NCBI RefSeq assembly: GCF_001896135.2
Contig: NZ_MPOH02000011.1
Location: 856,962 to 920,961 of the forward strand
Direction of reading: 5' to 3'
From: Streptomyces phaeoluteigriseus
GTDB lineage: Bacteria; Actinomycetota; Actinomycetes; Streptomycetales; Streptomycetaceae
DNA length: 64,000 bases
Below the pieces are notes generated by a model that searched no databases, was not told the DNA's origin, and saw only the letters and a list, made by a program, of their open reading frames with translations. Both the position numbers and the translations under genes were made by a program. Shown piece by piece: positions 1-8,439 of the stretch. The stretch's first letter is position 1, and each line of letters opens with the position of its first letter.

Positions 1-75
1 AGGCCGTCGGGCCCTGCCCGCCCTGGCAGCGGGGCGGCTCAGGACGCCACGCTGCCCGTGCTGGGCGGCGAGTAA
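1..75 (+). CDS. 3' end of an unidentified gene, cut by window edge
   Basis: Frame 1 of the plus strand is open from the window edge to a TAA stop and ends in ...DATLPVLGGE, which reads like a genuine C-terminus. Only about 24 residues are visible, so no family can be named. It would converge on the minus-strand fruK side. The call rests only on the open frame and plausible composition. Confidence 0.3.
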   Translation, partial: RPSGPARPGSGAAQDATLPVLGGE

Positions 76-298
76 GGGGAACCTCGCCGGGTCCCGGCCG
101 ACGTCGTCCGGGCTACCGGTGTGAACGGAGCCGGTGATGTGAACGCCTCGCGCGACGCCGGGCGGGGGTCGGCCGGAGCAACGAGGGACGGCGGCCGCAG
201 TCCGCGACCGGCGCCGACGGGCAGCGGCTGCCACCGCGGCGGACCGTCGGCCGCCGCGGCAGGCGCTGGTGGGCCGGCCGCCCTGACAGGAGCCGCCC

Positions 299-460
299 GT
301 CAGCCATCGCGGCAGGTGCCGGGCCGTCAGCCATCGCGGCAGGCACTACACCATCAGCCATCGCGGCAGGCGCCAGACCGACAACCACCGCGACAGGTAC
401 CGGACCGTCAGCCACCGCCACAGGCACCACACCATCAGCCACCGCCACAGGCGCCGGGCC
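299..460. repeat. 27-bp tandem repeat, six units
   Basis: Six head-to-tail 27-bp units (299, 326, 353, 380, 407, 434) share a core like CAGCCATCGCGGCAGG. Because 27 is a multiple of three, both strands stay open through the array. On the minus strand an ORF (601 to 113) starts with an ATGA overlap on the fruK stop and reads as 9-residue repeats such as ADGPVPVAV. On the plus strand an ORF (121-603) reads QPSRQ-type repeats. Neither resembles a known protein. I treat the 76-597 stretch as non-coding repeat DNA with a possible repeat peptide coupled to fruK. Confidence 0.75.
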
Positions 461-597
461 CGCCGGGTTGCCGGCCCTCCCGACAGGCGCCGGGTGATGG
501 GCCGCGGCAGAGGTCGAGCGGCGGGCCGTGGCAGGAGCCGGGCGGCGGGCCGTGGCAGAGGCCGGGCGGCGGGCCGGGCGGGCCACCGGGTCGAGGG

Positions 598-1545
598 TCA
601 TGACACCGGCTCCTTCAGTTCGCGGTCCACCGGCACCTCCGCGGTGACCGTCACCCCCGCCGGGTCCAGGTCGGCCGGGGTCGGCATCACGCTGCCGGGC
701 AGTTGGACGGCGGCCGCGCCGTGTGCGACGGCGGAGGCGAGCGCCTGCGGGCCGCTGCCGCCGGCGATGAGGAATCCGGCGAGGGAGGAGTCCCCCGCCC
801 CCACATTGCTGCGGACGGCGTCGACGTGCGCGGTGGCGAACCAGGTGCCCGCGTCCTCCACGAGGAGCTGCCCGTCGGCGCCCAGACTCGCGAGCACGAC
901 GCGTGCGCCCATCTCGCGCAACTCCTCGGCCGCCTTCACGGCGTCGCCCACGGTCGCCAGGGGGCGTCCGACCGCCTCGGCGAGTTCCTCGGCGTTCGGC
1001 TTCACGACGTCGGGCCGCTCGCGCAGCGCCTCCGTCAACGCGCGCCCCGAGGTGTCCAGCGCGATCCGCGCGCCCCCGGCGTGCGCCCGCGCGACCACGT
1101 CGGCGTACCAGGAGGGCGCGAGCCCGCGGGGCAGGCTGCCGCAGCAGGCGATCCAGTCGGCGTCGCGGGACTGCTCGCGCACGGTCTCCAGGAGCAGTTC
1201 CTGCTCCTCCGGGGAGAGTTCGGGACCCGGCGCGTTGATCTTCGTCAGTACCCCGTCGGACTCCGCGAGCGCGATGTTCGAGCGGGTGGCCCCGGCGACC
1301 GGGACCGGTGCGACCTCGATGCCCTGCGCGTCGAGCAGATCGGCGACGAGCGCGCCCGGCGCACCACCCAGGGGCAGTACGGCGACCGTGCGCCGTCCGG
1401 CGGCCGCGACGGCCCGCGAGACGTTCACGCCCTTGCCGCCCGGGTCCATGCGCTCGCCGGTGGCGCGGATGACCTCGCCGCGGTCGAGGGAGGGGACCTC
1501 GTAGGTGCGGTCGAGGGACGGGTTCGGGGTGACGGTGAGGATCAT
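598..1545 (-). CDS. fruK: 1-phosphofructokinase (PfkB family)
   Basis: Phosphorylates fructose-1-phosphate (delivered by the fructose PTS) to fructose-1,6-bisphosphate in the cytoplasm. The 315-residue length is normal for the family. The N-terminus MILTVTPNPSLDRTYEV is the FruK/LacC signature, DPGGKGVNVSRA is the glycine-rich substrate loop, and GAGDSSLAGF near the C-terminus is the PfkB nucleotide/anion-hole motif with the catalytic Asp. Its start ATG overlaps the fruR stop as ATGA, so the two are an operon with translational coupling. In most streptomycetes the PTS permease fruA follows immediately; here the downstream 600 bp hold only repeats. 1-phosphofructokinase versus another PfkB sugar kinase is decided mainly by the DeoR neighbour. 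Confidence 0.9.
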   Translation of the reverse strand: MILTVTPNPSLDRTYEVPSLDRGEVIRATGERMDPGGKGVNVSRAVAAAGRRTVAVLPLGGAPGALVADLLDAQGIEVAPVPVAGATRSNIALAESDGVLTKINAPGPELSPEEQELLLETVREQSRDADWIACCGSLPRGLAPSWYADVVARAHAGGARIALDTSGRALTEALRERPDVVKPNAEELAEAVGRPLATVGDAVKAAEELREMGARVVLASLGADGQLLVEDAGTWFATAHVDAVRSNVGAGDSSLAGFLIAGGSGPQALASAVAHGAAAVQLPGSVMPTPADLDPAGVTVTAEVPVDRELKEPVS

Positions 1546-2303
1546 GCGCGTACCACTTCCGTGCCACCGCGCTCGATGGCGGCCGCGTCGTCGGGGCTCA
1601 GCCCGCTGTCGGTGATCAGCAGGTCCACGTCGCTCAGGTCGCCGAAGCGGGCGAAGTGCTCCTGGCCGTGCTTGGCGGAGTCGGCGAGCAGGACGACCCG
1701 GCGGGCCGCGGCCATCGCCGCCCGCTTCACCGCGGCCTCGGCGAGGTCGGGGGTGGTGAGCCCGTGCTCGGTGGAGAACCCGTTCGCGGCGACGAACAGG
1801 ACGTCGGCGCGGATCTCGCCGTACGCCCGCAGCGCCCAGGCGTCCACGGCGGCGCGCGTACGGTGCCGTACGCGCCCCCCGATCAGGTGGAGCTGCATGC
1901 CGGGGTGGTCGGCGAGACGGGCCGCGATCGGCAGGGAGTGCGTGACCACGGTGAGCGAGGCTTCCAGCGGGAGGGCGGCGGCCAGGCGGGCGACCGTCGT
2001 GCCGGCGTCGAGGATCATCGTGCCCTCGGCCGGCAGTTCGGTCAGGGCGGCCTTGGCGATGCGGTCCTTCTCGTCGGCGGAGGTGGACTCACGCTCGGCC
2101 AGGTCCGGCTCGAAATCGAGGCGTCCGACCGGTATGGCACCGCCGTGCACGCGACGCACGAGGCCGGCGCGGTCGAGGGCCTTCAGGTCGCGGCGGATCG
2201 TCTCCGCCGTGACCTGGAACTCCTCGGCCAGCGACAGCACGTCCACCCGGCCGCCGTCACGGGCGAGCCGCAGGATCTCCTGCTGCCGCTCCGGTGCGTA
2301 CAT
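1542..2303 (-). CDS. fruR: DeoR/GlpR-family repressor of the fructose operon
   Basis: A 253-residue DeoR-family regulator. The N-terminal helix-turn-helix begins MYAPERQQEILRLARDGG, with the family recognition motif VTAETIRRDLKALDRAGLV at about residues 32-50. The C-terminal sugar-phosphate sensor domain (about 75-235) contains DAGTTVARLAAAL and VDLLITDSG, both typical of DeoR sensors. A GGAGG ribosome site sits 8 bases before the ATG. It is the first gene of a two-gene operon with fruK (4-bp overlap), so it probably represses its own operon and responds to fructose-1-phosphate. The family is clear; the effector is inferred from context. Confidence 0.88.
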   Translation of the reverse strand: MYAPERQQEILRLARDGGRVDVLSLAEEFQVTAETIRRDLKALDRAGLVRRVHGGAIPVGRLDFEPDLAERESTSADEKDRIAKAALTELPAEGTMILDAGTTVARLAAALPLEASLTVVTHSLPIAARLADHPGMQLHLIGGRVRHRTRAAVDAWALRAYGEIRADVLFVAANGFSTEHGLTTPDLAEAAVKRAAMAAARRVVLLADSAKHGQEHFARFGDLSDVDLLITDSGLSPDDAAAIERGGTEVVRA

Positions 2304-2450
2304 GTCCGTTCGCCTCCGACCGTTACCGGGTTTATGCCCGGACCTGTGGTTTCGCCACGGAGGCTACGCCCGGATTTCCGGAAAGTAAACAGGTTCGGAC
2401 GCGATTCGGGCACGAACGGACTTCCGGCGATGCCCGAGTGCGTCCGGGGA

Positions 2451-2496
2451 CGCCGGAAGGGCCTGTCACCTCGGCAGGTGACAGGCCCTTCCGGCG
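2451..2496. terminator. Strong hairpin terminator behind the DHA2 exporter gene
   Basis: Perfect 21-bp inverted repeat (arms 2451-2471 and 2476-2496, CGCCGGAAGGGCCTGTCACC...) with a CGGC loop. It sits 18 bp past the stop of the exporter gene and upstream of the fruR promoter. No U-tract follows, as is usual in streptomycetes. It separates the exporter transcript from the fru operon. Confidence 0.85.
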
Positions 2497-2513
2497 CCCT
2501 TCTCGGTCCCGGC

Positions 2514-4097
2514 TCAGGAGACGAGTTCCGGCTCCTTCCCGGCTGCCGGCAGTTCCGGCTCCCCCGCACTCTCCACGTGCTGGGCGGGCCGCTTCGGCAG
2601 GGCGAACATCAGCAGGAAGATGACGCCCAGCACCGCGGCCACCCAGCCCAGCGCGTACCGGAAGGCGTCCACGAACTCCGGGCCCGTCTCGGCCGGGGTC
2701 AGCCGCTCACCGATCCGGCCGAAGAAGACGACGGACACCAGGCCGAGGCCGAGCGCGGTGCCCATCTGCTGCACGGTGTTGATCAGCCCGGACGCCGAAC
2801 CGGCGTGCTCGCGCGGCACGTCCGACAGCACCGCGTCGGTCAGCGGGGCGACGATCAGCCCCATGCCGGCGCCCATCACCGTGAGCGGCAGGATCATCTG
2901 CCAGGGGGCGATGTCGAGGCCGTAGCGCCCGGACTCCCACAGGTAGAGCAGGACACCCGCGGCCATGGTCAGCGCGCCCGCCTGGAGCACCTTGCGGCCG
3001 AAGCGCGGAACCAGCTTCTGCACGGAGAGACCGGCGGCCGTCGACACCGCGAGGGAGAACGGGATCCCCGTCAGACCGGCGCGCAGCTCGCCCCAGCCGA
3101 GGCCGATCTGCATGTACAGCGTCCAGACCAGGAAGAAGATGCCGAGGCTGATGCCGAACACCGTCTGCACCGCGATGCCCGCGGCGAAGCTCTTCACCCG
3201 GAAGAGGGAGAGCTCGATCAGCGGCGAGCCGTCCCGCGCGCCCTTGCGCCGCTCGTACGCCACCAGCGCGCCGAAGACGCCGAACGCGCCGGCCATCGAC
3301 AGGTAGCCCCACAGCGGCCAGCCCAGCTCACGGCCGCGGGTCAGCGGGTAGAGCAGCATCAGCAGACCGAGCGTCACCAGCGCGACGCCGACCAGGTCGA
3401 GCTTGAGCGCCTTCGGCGCACGCGACTCGGTGATGAAGCGGCTGCCGAGGATCAGGGCCGCGATGCCGACCGGCAGGTTGATGAGGAAGATCGGCCGCCA
3501 GTCCAGCCCGAACAGGTCCCACTCCATCAGCAGCGCGCCCAGCAGTGGTCCCGAGACCGCGCCCAGGCCGACGACCGCACCGAAGAGCCCGAAGACCTTG
3601 CCGCGTTCGTGCGCCGGGAAGGTGGCGTGCACGATCGACAGCACCTGAGGGACCATCAGCGCCGCCATGCCGCCCTGGAGCAGGCGGGAGGCGACCAGCA
3701 TCTCCGGGTTCACGGCGAAGCCGCACAGTGCGGAGGCGATGGTGAAACCTCCGATGCCGAGGAGGAACAGCCGTTTGCGGCCGTAGATGTCGCCCAGGCG
3801 TCCGCCGGTGATGAGACCCGCGGCGAAGGCGAGCGCGTAACCCGCGGTGATCCATTGGACCTGGCTGTCGGAAGCGCCCGCGTCGCGCCGCATGGACGGG
3901 ACGGCGATGTTGACGATCGTGACGTCGACGAGGTCCATGAAGGCCGCGGTCATCACGATCGCCAGGGCGAACCACCTGCGGCGGTCGCCCACCGCCCCTG
4001 TCGCGGTGGCGGTCGACGAGGCTGCCTGGGCGTCCGCCCCCGCAGGGCGCTCGGGCCGACCGGGATCGGCGGAGAACTGGGTCTCGTTGGAGGTCAT
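2514..4097 (-). CDS. DHA2-type MFS drug exporter (EmrB/QacA family)
   Basis: A 527-residue polytopic membrane protein predicted to export drugs by proton antiport. It fits the 14-helix DHA2 family in length and in motifs: LVDVTIVNIAVPSM in helix 1 (family motif D1), GGRLGDIYGRKRLF in the helix 2-3 loop (motif A), and GAVVGLGAVSGPLLGALL in helix 5 (antiporter motif C). The N-terminal 35 residues are polar and the C-terminal tail is acidic. It is divergent from the WYL regulator at 4160 across 62 bp holding an inverted repeat, so that regulator probably controls it. The substrate cannot be told from sequence. Confidence 0.88.
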   Translation of the reverse strand: MTSNETQFSADPGRPERPAGADAQAASSTATATGAVGDRRRWFALAIVMTAAFMDLVDVTIVNIAVPSMRRDAGASDSQVQWITAGYALAFAAGLITGGRLGDIYGRKRLFLLGIGGFTIASALCGFAVNPEMLVASRLLQGGMAALMVPQVLSIVHATFPAHERGKVFGLFGAVVGLGAVSGPLLGALLMEWDLFGLDWRPIFLINLPVGIAALILGSRFITESRAPKALKLDLVGVALVTLGLLMLLYPLTRGRELGWPLWGYLSMAGAFGVFGALVAYERRKGARDGSPLIELSLFRVKSFAAGIAVQTVFGISLGIFFLVWTLYMQIGLGWGELRAGLTGIPFSLAVSTAAGLSVQKLVPRFGRKVLQAGALTMAAGVLLYLWESGRYGLDIAPWQMILPLTVMGAGMGLIVAPLTDAVLSDVPREHAGSASGLINTVQQMGTALGLGLVSVVFFGRIGERLTPAETGPEFVDAFRYALGWVAAVLGVIFLLMFALPKRPAQHVESAGEPELPAAGKEPELVS

Positions 4098-4114
4098 GCG
4101 AGGACACTAGGACC

Positions 4115-4141
4115 CCAGTAGGTCAGATCGTGTCCTACTGG
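4115..4141. promoter_or_regulatory. Inverted repeat between exporter and WYL regulator
   Basis: CCAGTAGG and CCTACTGG (4115-4122, 4134-4141) form a perfect 8-bp inverted repeat with an 11-bp spacer in the 62-bp divergent promoter region. Half-sites about 19 bp apart centre to centre suit a dimeric regulator. It is the likely operator of the WYL protein encoded at 4160. Confidence 0.6.
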
Positions 4142-4159
4142 TAGGGCATCCTCGAACCC

Positions 4160-5374
4160 ATGACGACGGACACTCCGGCTCGGCTGCTGCAACTCCTCTC
4201 CCTCCTCCAGACGCCCCGCGAATGGCCCGGTGGCGAACTCGCGGGCCGCCTCCAGGTGTCCCGCCGCACGGTCCGGCGGGACATCGACCGGCTGCGGGAA
4301 CTCGGTTATCCCGTCCAGGCGACCAAGGGCTCCGACGGCGGATACCGGCTGGTCGCGGGCAAGGCGATGCCGCCGCTCGTCCTCGACGACGAGGAGGCGG
4401 TGGCGATCGCGGTGGGCCTGCGGGCGGGCGCCGGGCACGCCCTGGAGGGCGTCGACGAGGCATCCGTACGGGCCTTGGCGAAGCTGGAGCAGGTGCTGCC
4501 GGCCCGGCTGCGCCACCGCGTCGCCACGCTCCAGGCCGCGACCACCCCGCTGACCAGCGGAGACGGGGCCAGCATCGCGCCCGAGACGCTCACCGTCATC
4601 GCCTCGACGGTCGCCGGGCACGAGCGGCTGCGGTTCGCCTACCGCGCGAAGGACGGCACCGAGTCGCGCCGCCTGACCGAGCCGTACCGCCTCGTCTCCA
4701 CCGGCCGCCGCTGGTACCTCGTCGCCTACGACCTCGAACGCGACGACTGGCGCACCTTCCGCGTCGACCGGGTGGGCCAGCCCTTCGCCACCGGAACCCG
4801 TTTCGCCCCGCGGGAGGTGCCGCAGGGGGATGCGGCGGAGTACCTGCGCCAGTCGATCCAACGCCGCCAGGAGACCTACGAGTTCGAGGTCACCTTCCAG
4901 GCCCCGGCCGAGACCGTCGCCGCCCGGCTCCCGTCCTGGTTCGGCCGTCCGGAGCAGACCCCCGACGGCTGCCGCCTGCGAGCCGTCACCGGCGACCCCC
5001 TGGAGTGGCTCGCGGTCCGCCTGGCGATGCTGGGCCACGAGTTCACGGTCCACTCGCCGGAAGAACTGGTGGAGCGGGTACGGGGAGTTGGGGGAACGGC
5101 TGGGGAGAGCGGGCGCGGGGGCGGCGTCGGGGTCGGGCGCGGGTTCGGGTTCGGGGTCCGACCGTGTCGCCGGGGCCGCGGAAGCTGGTGCGAACGGTTA
5201 GTCGGCCCGGGGCATCACTCGCGCTCCCGCCACTCCATCCCCCGCACCGCTTCCAGGTTCCGCAGGGCGAGTTCCGCCGGGCCGTCGGGACCGTTCGGGG
5301 GGCGGTCGGTGGTGGACCAGCTCTCCACGGCGACGCGGACGGCGGCCCCCGCGACCGCCGCGAGGAAACGCTGA
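4160..5374 (+). CDS. WYL-domain HTH regulator (YafY family), 3' end frameshifted
   Basis: Residues 1-65 form an HTH_11 winged helix (ARLLQLLSLLQTPREWPGGE, then LQVSRRTVRRDIDRLRELGYPV). A WYL domain follows at about 140-250 (YRLVSTGRRWYLVAYDLERDDWRTFRVDR) and then the WYL C-terminal extension, ending in EELVERV. Ligand-sensing WYL regulators normally stop soon after this. As sequenced, the frame instead runs on 160 bp into the convergent TetR gene with an unlikely Arg/Gly/Ser-rich tail. Removing one G from the GGGG at about 5081-5084 gives VRELGERLGRAGAGAA and a stop at 5201, a natural family ending. I believe the true gene is 4160-5201. It probably controls the divergent exporter. Confidence 0.82.
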   Translation: MTTDTPARLLQLLSLLQTPREWPGGELAGRLQVSRRTVRRDIDRLRELGYPVQATKGSDGGYRLVAGKAMPPLVLDDEEAVAIAVGLRAGAGHALEGVDEASVRALAKLEQVLPARLRHRVATLQAATTPLTSGDGASIAPETLTVIASTVAGHERLRFAYRAKDGTESRRLTEPYRLVSTGRRWYLVAYDLERDDWRTFRVDRVGQPFATGTRFAPREVPQGDAAEYLRQSIQRRQETYEFEVTFQAPAETVAARLPSWFGRPEQTPDGCRLRAVTGDPLEWLAVRLAMLGHEFTVHSPEELVERVRGVGGTAGESGRGGGVGVGRGFGFGVRPCRRGRGSWCERLVGPGHHSRSRHSIPRTASRFRRASSAGPSGPFGGRSVVDQLSTATRTAAPATAARKR

Positions 5375-5988
5375 CGCGGGGTGGGCTCGGCGGGTTGGGC
5401 AGGCTCGGCTGACACAACAGGCTCGGCCGACTCGGCAGGTTGAGCCGGCTCGACAGGCTCGGCAACGTTGTCGAGCCCGGCGGCACTCCTGGCCGCCCGC
5501 TCCCTGAGCACCTCCCCCAGTGCCCCCTCCGACGCATGGCAGACCTCCGCCCAGACCTTGCCCAGGGCGGGGCTGGTGGAGGCCAGGCGGATGAGGGTAC
5601 GGACCCACTCCCAGGAGGCCGCCGAGACCCCGACGCCGGGAGTGAGTGTCTGCCGTACCGCGTGTTCCAGGGCGTCGGGCAGGGACAGTTCGGGCGGCGC
5701 CTCGCGCACCGCCTCCGCCCAGCGCCGGGCGCCGGCCGCGTAGAGCGGGGCGATCGCCTCCTCCTTGGAGGCGAAGTACCGGTAGAACGTGCGCGGCGCG
5801 ATGCCGGCCGCCTGGGCGATGTCCTCGGCGCGGGTGGCCTTGAGGCCTCGGCCTGCGAAGAGACCTGCGGCCGCTCGGGCGATCTCCATCCTGGTCGCCG
5901 CCTTGCGCCGCTCGGTCAGTGAAGCCGGGGCGGGCGGGCTCGTGGAAGAGGGAGGGGAGGGAGGCGGTGCGGGGGTGGAGCTTGTCAC
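5215..5988 (-). CDS. TetR/AcrR-family transcriptional regulator
   Basis: A 257-residue TetR repressor. After a Pro/Ser-rich leader of about 25 residues, the HTH domain spans about 28-75 (TRMEIARAAAGLFAGRGLKATRAEDIAQAAGIAPRTFYRYFASKEEA, with recognition helix APRTFYRYFA). The C-terminal ligand domain is less conserved and contains a Glu/Pro/Ala-rich segment of degenerate AEPA/AQPAE repeats at about 175-205. The start is GTG at 5988. Its position between the WYL gene and hrdD matches, from memory, the S. coelicolor gene order. No partner gene is obvious, so the target is unknown. Confidence 0.85.
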   Translation of the reverse strand: MTSSTPAPPPSPPSSTSPPAPASLTERRKAATRMEIARAAAGLFAGRGLKATRAEDIAQAAGIAPRTFYRYFASKEEAIAPLYAAGARRWAEAVREAPPELSLPDALEHAVRQTLTPGVGVSAASWEWVRTLIRLASTSPALGKVWAEVCHASEGALGEVLRERAARSAAGLDNVAEPVEPAQPAESAEPVVSAEPAQPAEPTPRQRFLAAVAGAAVRVAVESWSTTDRPPNGPDGPAELALRNLEAVRGMEWRERE

Positions 5989-6521
5989 ATCGGCAGGCTA
6001 TGCCCATGTGGCACAATCTGCCATCCAGGCGGCCACCCCGGGGTTCAGGTACGGGGTGGCCCGCCCTTCACCCTGTCCGTACGCCGCCCAGCGGTCGTCG
6101 CGGACGCCGACGTGCCGCATGACAGAGGCTGAACGTGCCGCACGACGAAGGCCGACCCGCCGCAAAAGAGGCCGCAAAAAGAGCCGGACCTCGGCGCCGG
6201 GGGGGGGAGGCGGCCGAAGTCCGACTCGGAAGGTCCGGCGCCGGGGGGGCGGGATTGCGTCGGGACGTGGTTAAGAGAGATCGTTCATGAGAGGTCGTTC
6301 ATGGCGATCGTTCATGAGAGTTGTTCATGAGAGGCCGCTCGAACCCCCGTGCCCAGGAGTGTTTTTCCCCCGGGGCCACCGGTTGAAGCGACCTTCTCCG
6401 CCATGTTTGCGCGTACTTCCGCCACCCCGCGTACGCCGGTGGCAGACACCGCACCCGTCCGGAACCGCCCCGTGGCGGGTTCCGGCCCGGACGCTGACCC
6501 CTCGCGGGCGCGGGGCCCGTC
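5989..6521. other. 533-bp intergenic region between tetR and hrdD
   Basis: I see no gene here. It holds a G10 tract near 6200, an interrupted inverted repeat CGGACCT/AGGTCCG (about 6184 and 6232) that could terminate hrdD transcription, and four direct copies of GTTCATGAGAG (6283, 6297 degenerate, 6310, 6323) spaced 13-14 bp apart. The upstream control region of the tetR gene lies at its left end. Confidence 0.55.
6283..6333. repeat. Four direct GTTCATGAGAG repeats, 13-14 bp period
   Basis: Copies begin at 6283, 6297 (GTTCATGGCGA), 6310 and 6323. The regular 13-14 bp spacing and relatively AT-rich unit stand out from the surrounding GC-rich DNA. It could be a protein-binding array or slipped repeat DNA; nothing decides between these. 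Confidence 0.6.
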
Positions 6522-7517
6522 CTACGCCGCCGCCTCGAACCCGGTGTCCCGGGCCAGCTTCTTCAGTTCCAGCAGGGCGTGCTTCTCGATCTGACGGATC
6601 CGCTCACGCGTCAGACCGTGTTCCTTGCCGACCTCGGTCAGCGTGCGCTCGCGGCCGTCGTCGATGCCGTACCGCATCTTGATGATGGAGGCCGTGCGCG
6701 GGTCGAGGCGGTCGATGAGGCCGTCCAGCTCCTCGCTGCGCAGCAGCGTGAGCACGGACTGCTCGGGCGAGACCGCCGAGGTGTCCTCGAGCAGGTCGCC
6801 GAACTGCGTCTCGCCCTGGTCGTCGACCGGCATGTTCAGCGAGACCGGGTCGCGCGCCCAGTCGAGCACGTCGATGACGCGCTCCGGCTTGGAACCCAGC
6901 TCGGTGGCGATCTCCAGGGGCTCCGGGTCGCGGCCGTGCTCGCGGTTGAACTCCCGCTGCACGCGGCGGATCCGGCCCAGCTCCTCCACGAGGTGGACGG
7001 GCAGCCTGATCGTGCGCGACTGGTCGGCTATGGACCGGGTGATGGCCTGGCGGATCCACCACGTGGCATACGTGGAGAACTTGAAACCCTTGCGGTAGTC
7101 GAACTTCTCGACCGCGCGGACCAGGCCGGCGTTGCCCTCCTGGACCAGGTCCAGCAGGGGCAGACCGCTGCGCGGGTACCGGCGGGCGACCGCGACGACC
7201 AGCCGCAGGTTGGAACGGATGAAGACGTCCTTGGCGCGCTCTCCCTCGGCGACGAGCGCCTCGAGCTCCTCACGGGAGGCGTCCGCCTTGGACTCCTCGG
7301 CCCCGTCGAGGACCTGCCGCGCGAACACACCCGCCTCGATGATCTGCGACAACTCGACTTCCTTGGCGGCGTCGAGCAGAGGCGTGCGTGCGATCTCGTC
7401 GAGGTACATGCCGACCAGATCGCGGTCGGCGATCTCTCCGCCGTGAACGCGAGCGCTGCTTGCCGCGCCGGTCTCGCCGGAGGCGGACTGACGACGGGCG
7501 ACGGCACGGGTTGCCAT
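6522..7517 (-). CDS. hrdD: RNA polymerase sigma-70 group 2 factor HrdD
   Basis: A non-essential primary-like sigma factor that directs RNA polymerase to housekeeping-type promoters. The 331-residue protein starts MATRAVARRQSASGET and carries region 1.2 (DLVGMYLDEIARTPLL), region 2 (RSNLRLVVAVARRYPRSG...), region 2.4 (FSTYATWWIRQAITRSIADQ), region 3 and the region 4.2 HTH (LTEVGKEHGLTRERIRQIE). The ending LKKLARDTGFEAAA is as I remember HrdD of S. coelicolor. It lacks the long N-terminal extension of HrdB. The gene stands alone, with its own 200-bp upstream region shared divergently with the acetyltransferase gene. Confidence 0.95.
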   Translation of the reverse strand: MATRAVARRQSASGETGAASSARVHGGEIADRDLVGMYLDEIARTPLLDAAKEVELSQIIEAGVFARQVLDGAEESKADASREELEALVAEGERAKDVFIRSNLRLVVAVARRYPRSGLPLLDLVQEGNAGLVRAVEKFDYRKGFKFSTYATWWIRQAITRSIADQSRTIRLPVHLVEELGRIRRVQREFNREHGRDPEPLEIATELGSKPERVIDVLDWARDPVSLNMPVDDQGETQFGDLLEDTSAVSPEQSVLTLLRSEELDGLIDRLDPRTASIIKMRYGIDDGRERTLTEVGKEHGLTRERIRQIEKHALLELKKLARDTGFEAAA

Positions 7518-7721
7518 GCGTGCTCCCTTGCGATGGTGGGGTCAGCGGGTGGTCCTTGGACGCCGGCGCACTGACTCGGGTCCTCCCGGGACTCTCTCGG
7601 GACTCTCCTCGGGTGCCCTGCATCCGATGGAAACAACGACTGGAATCAGGACAGAATTCCCAACCCGTCCCCCGATTTTTCTGATCATGCAGTACCCTGT
7701 CGGGCCCCAGGAGGAGGACGA

Positions 7722-8240
7722 ATGCCGTCGGAACGTACAGAGGTGCAGGTCAGGCCGGGAATCGAGGGGGATCTTGAAGCCCTCACCGACCTCTACAACC
7801 ACTACGTACGTGAGACGCCGATCACATTCGATACCGCGATTTTCACTCCGGAGGAGCGCCGCCCTTGGCTGCTCTCCCACCCTGAAGACGGCCCGTACCG
7901 GCTGATGGTTGCCACGGACACGGACTCACAGGAAATTCTGGGGTACGCCACTTCCGGCCCCTTCCGCCCGAAACCGGCCTACACGACCTCCGTCGAGGTG
8001 ACGATCTACCTCCGCCCGGACGCCGCCGGCCGCGGTGTCGGCACGCTCCTCTACAAGTCGCTGTTCGAGGCCCTCTCGGGCGAGGACCTGCATCGCGCGT
8101 ACGCGGGCATCGCCCAGCCCAACGAAGCGTCCGTGCGGCTGCACGAACGCTTCGGCTTCCGGCACGTGGGCACGTACCGCGAAGTGGGCCGCAAGTTCGG
8201 CCGCTACTGGGATGTCGCCTGGTACGAAAGGGACCTGTAG
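7722..8240 (+). CDS. GNAT N-acetyltransferase of the phosphinothricin (Pat/Bar) type
   Basis: 172 residues covering one full GNAT domain. The N-terminal VRPGIEGDLEALTDLYNHYVRETPITFDT and the acetyl-CoA loop (DAAGRGVGTLLYKSLFEAL) match the Pat/Bar/YncA group, as does the C-terminal block from RLHERFGFRHVGTYREVG to YWDVAWYERDL. Enzymes of this group acetylate phosphinothricin, methionine sulfone or related amino acids; resistance is possible but unproven here. The start ATG has a strong GGAGGAGG site. It is divergent from hrdD. A 16-bp tandem repeat follows the stop. Confidence 0.88.
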   Translation: MPSERTEVQVRPGIEGDLEALTDLYNHYVRETPITFDTAIFTPEERRPWLLSHPEDGPYRLMVATDTDSQEILGYATSGPFRPKPAYTTSVEVTIYLRPDAAGRGVGTLLYKSLFEALSGEDLHRAYAGIAQPNEASVRLHERFGFRHVGTYREVGRKFGRYWDVAWYERDL

Positions 8241-8258
8241 GGGACCAGGTGACGGGTC

Positions 8259-8318
8259 CTACGGGTCCTGTGCCCTACGGGTCCTGTGTCCTACGGGTCC
8301 TGTGTCCTACGGGTCCTA
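8259..8318. repeat. 16-bp tandem repeat
   Basis: Units CTACGGGTCCTGTGTC at 8259, 8275 and 8291 with a partial fourth copy at 8307. About 30 bp further on, two longer copies of a GGCGAAGCGAAGGGTGCCGC element occupy roughly 8349-8420. All lie between the acetyltransferase stop and the convergent dioxygenase gene. Confidence 0.8.
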
Positions 8319-8439
8319 CGGGCACGTAACGGGCGAAGGCTAGGGGGCCGCGGGCGAAGCGAAGGGTGCCGCGGTCAGCTGCCGCCGGCGAAGCGAAGGG
8401 TGCCGCGGTCAGCCGCGGGCAAGGCAGAGGGTCCCCAGG

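Noticed and set aside
121..603. 160-residue Gln/Pro/Arg repeat protein on the plus strand
   Set aside because: Arises from the 27-bp repeat, no ribosome site, no domain; kept only as a repeat feature.
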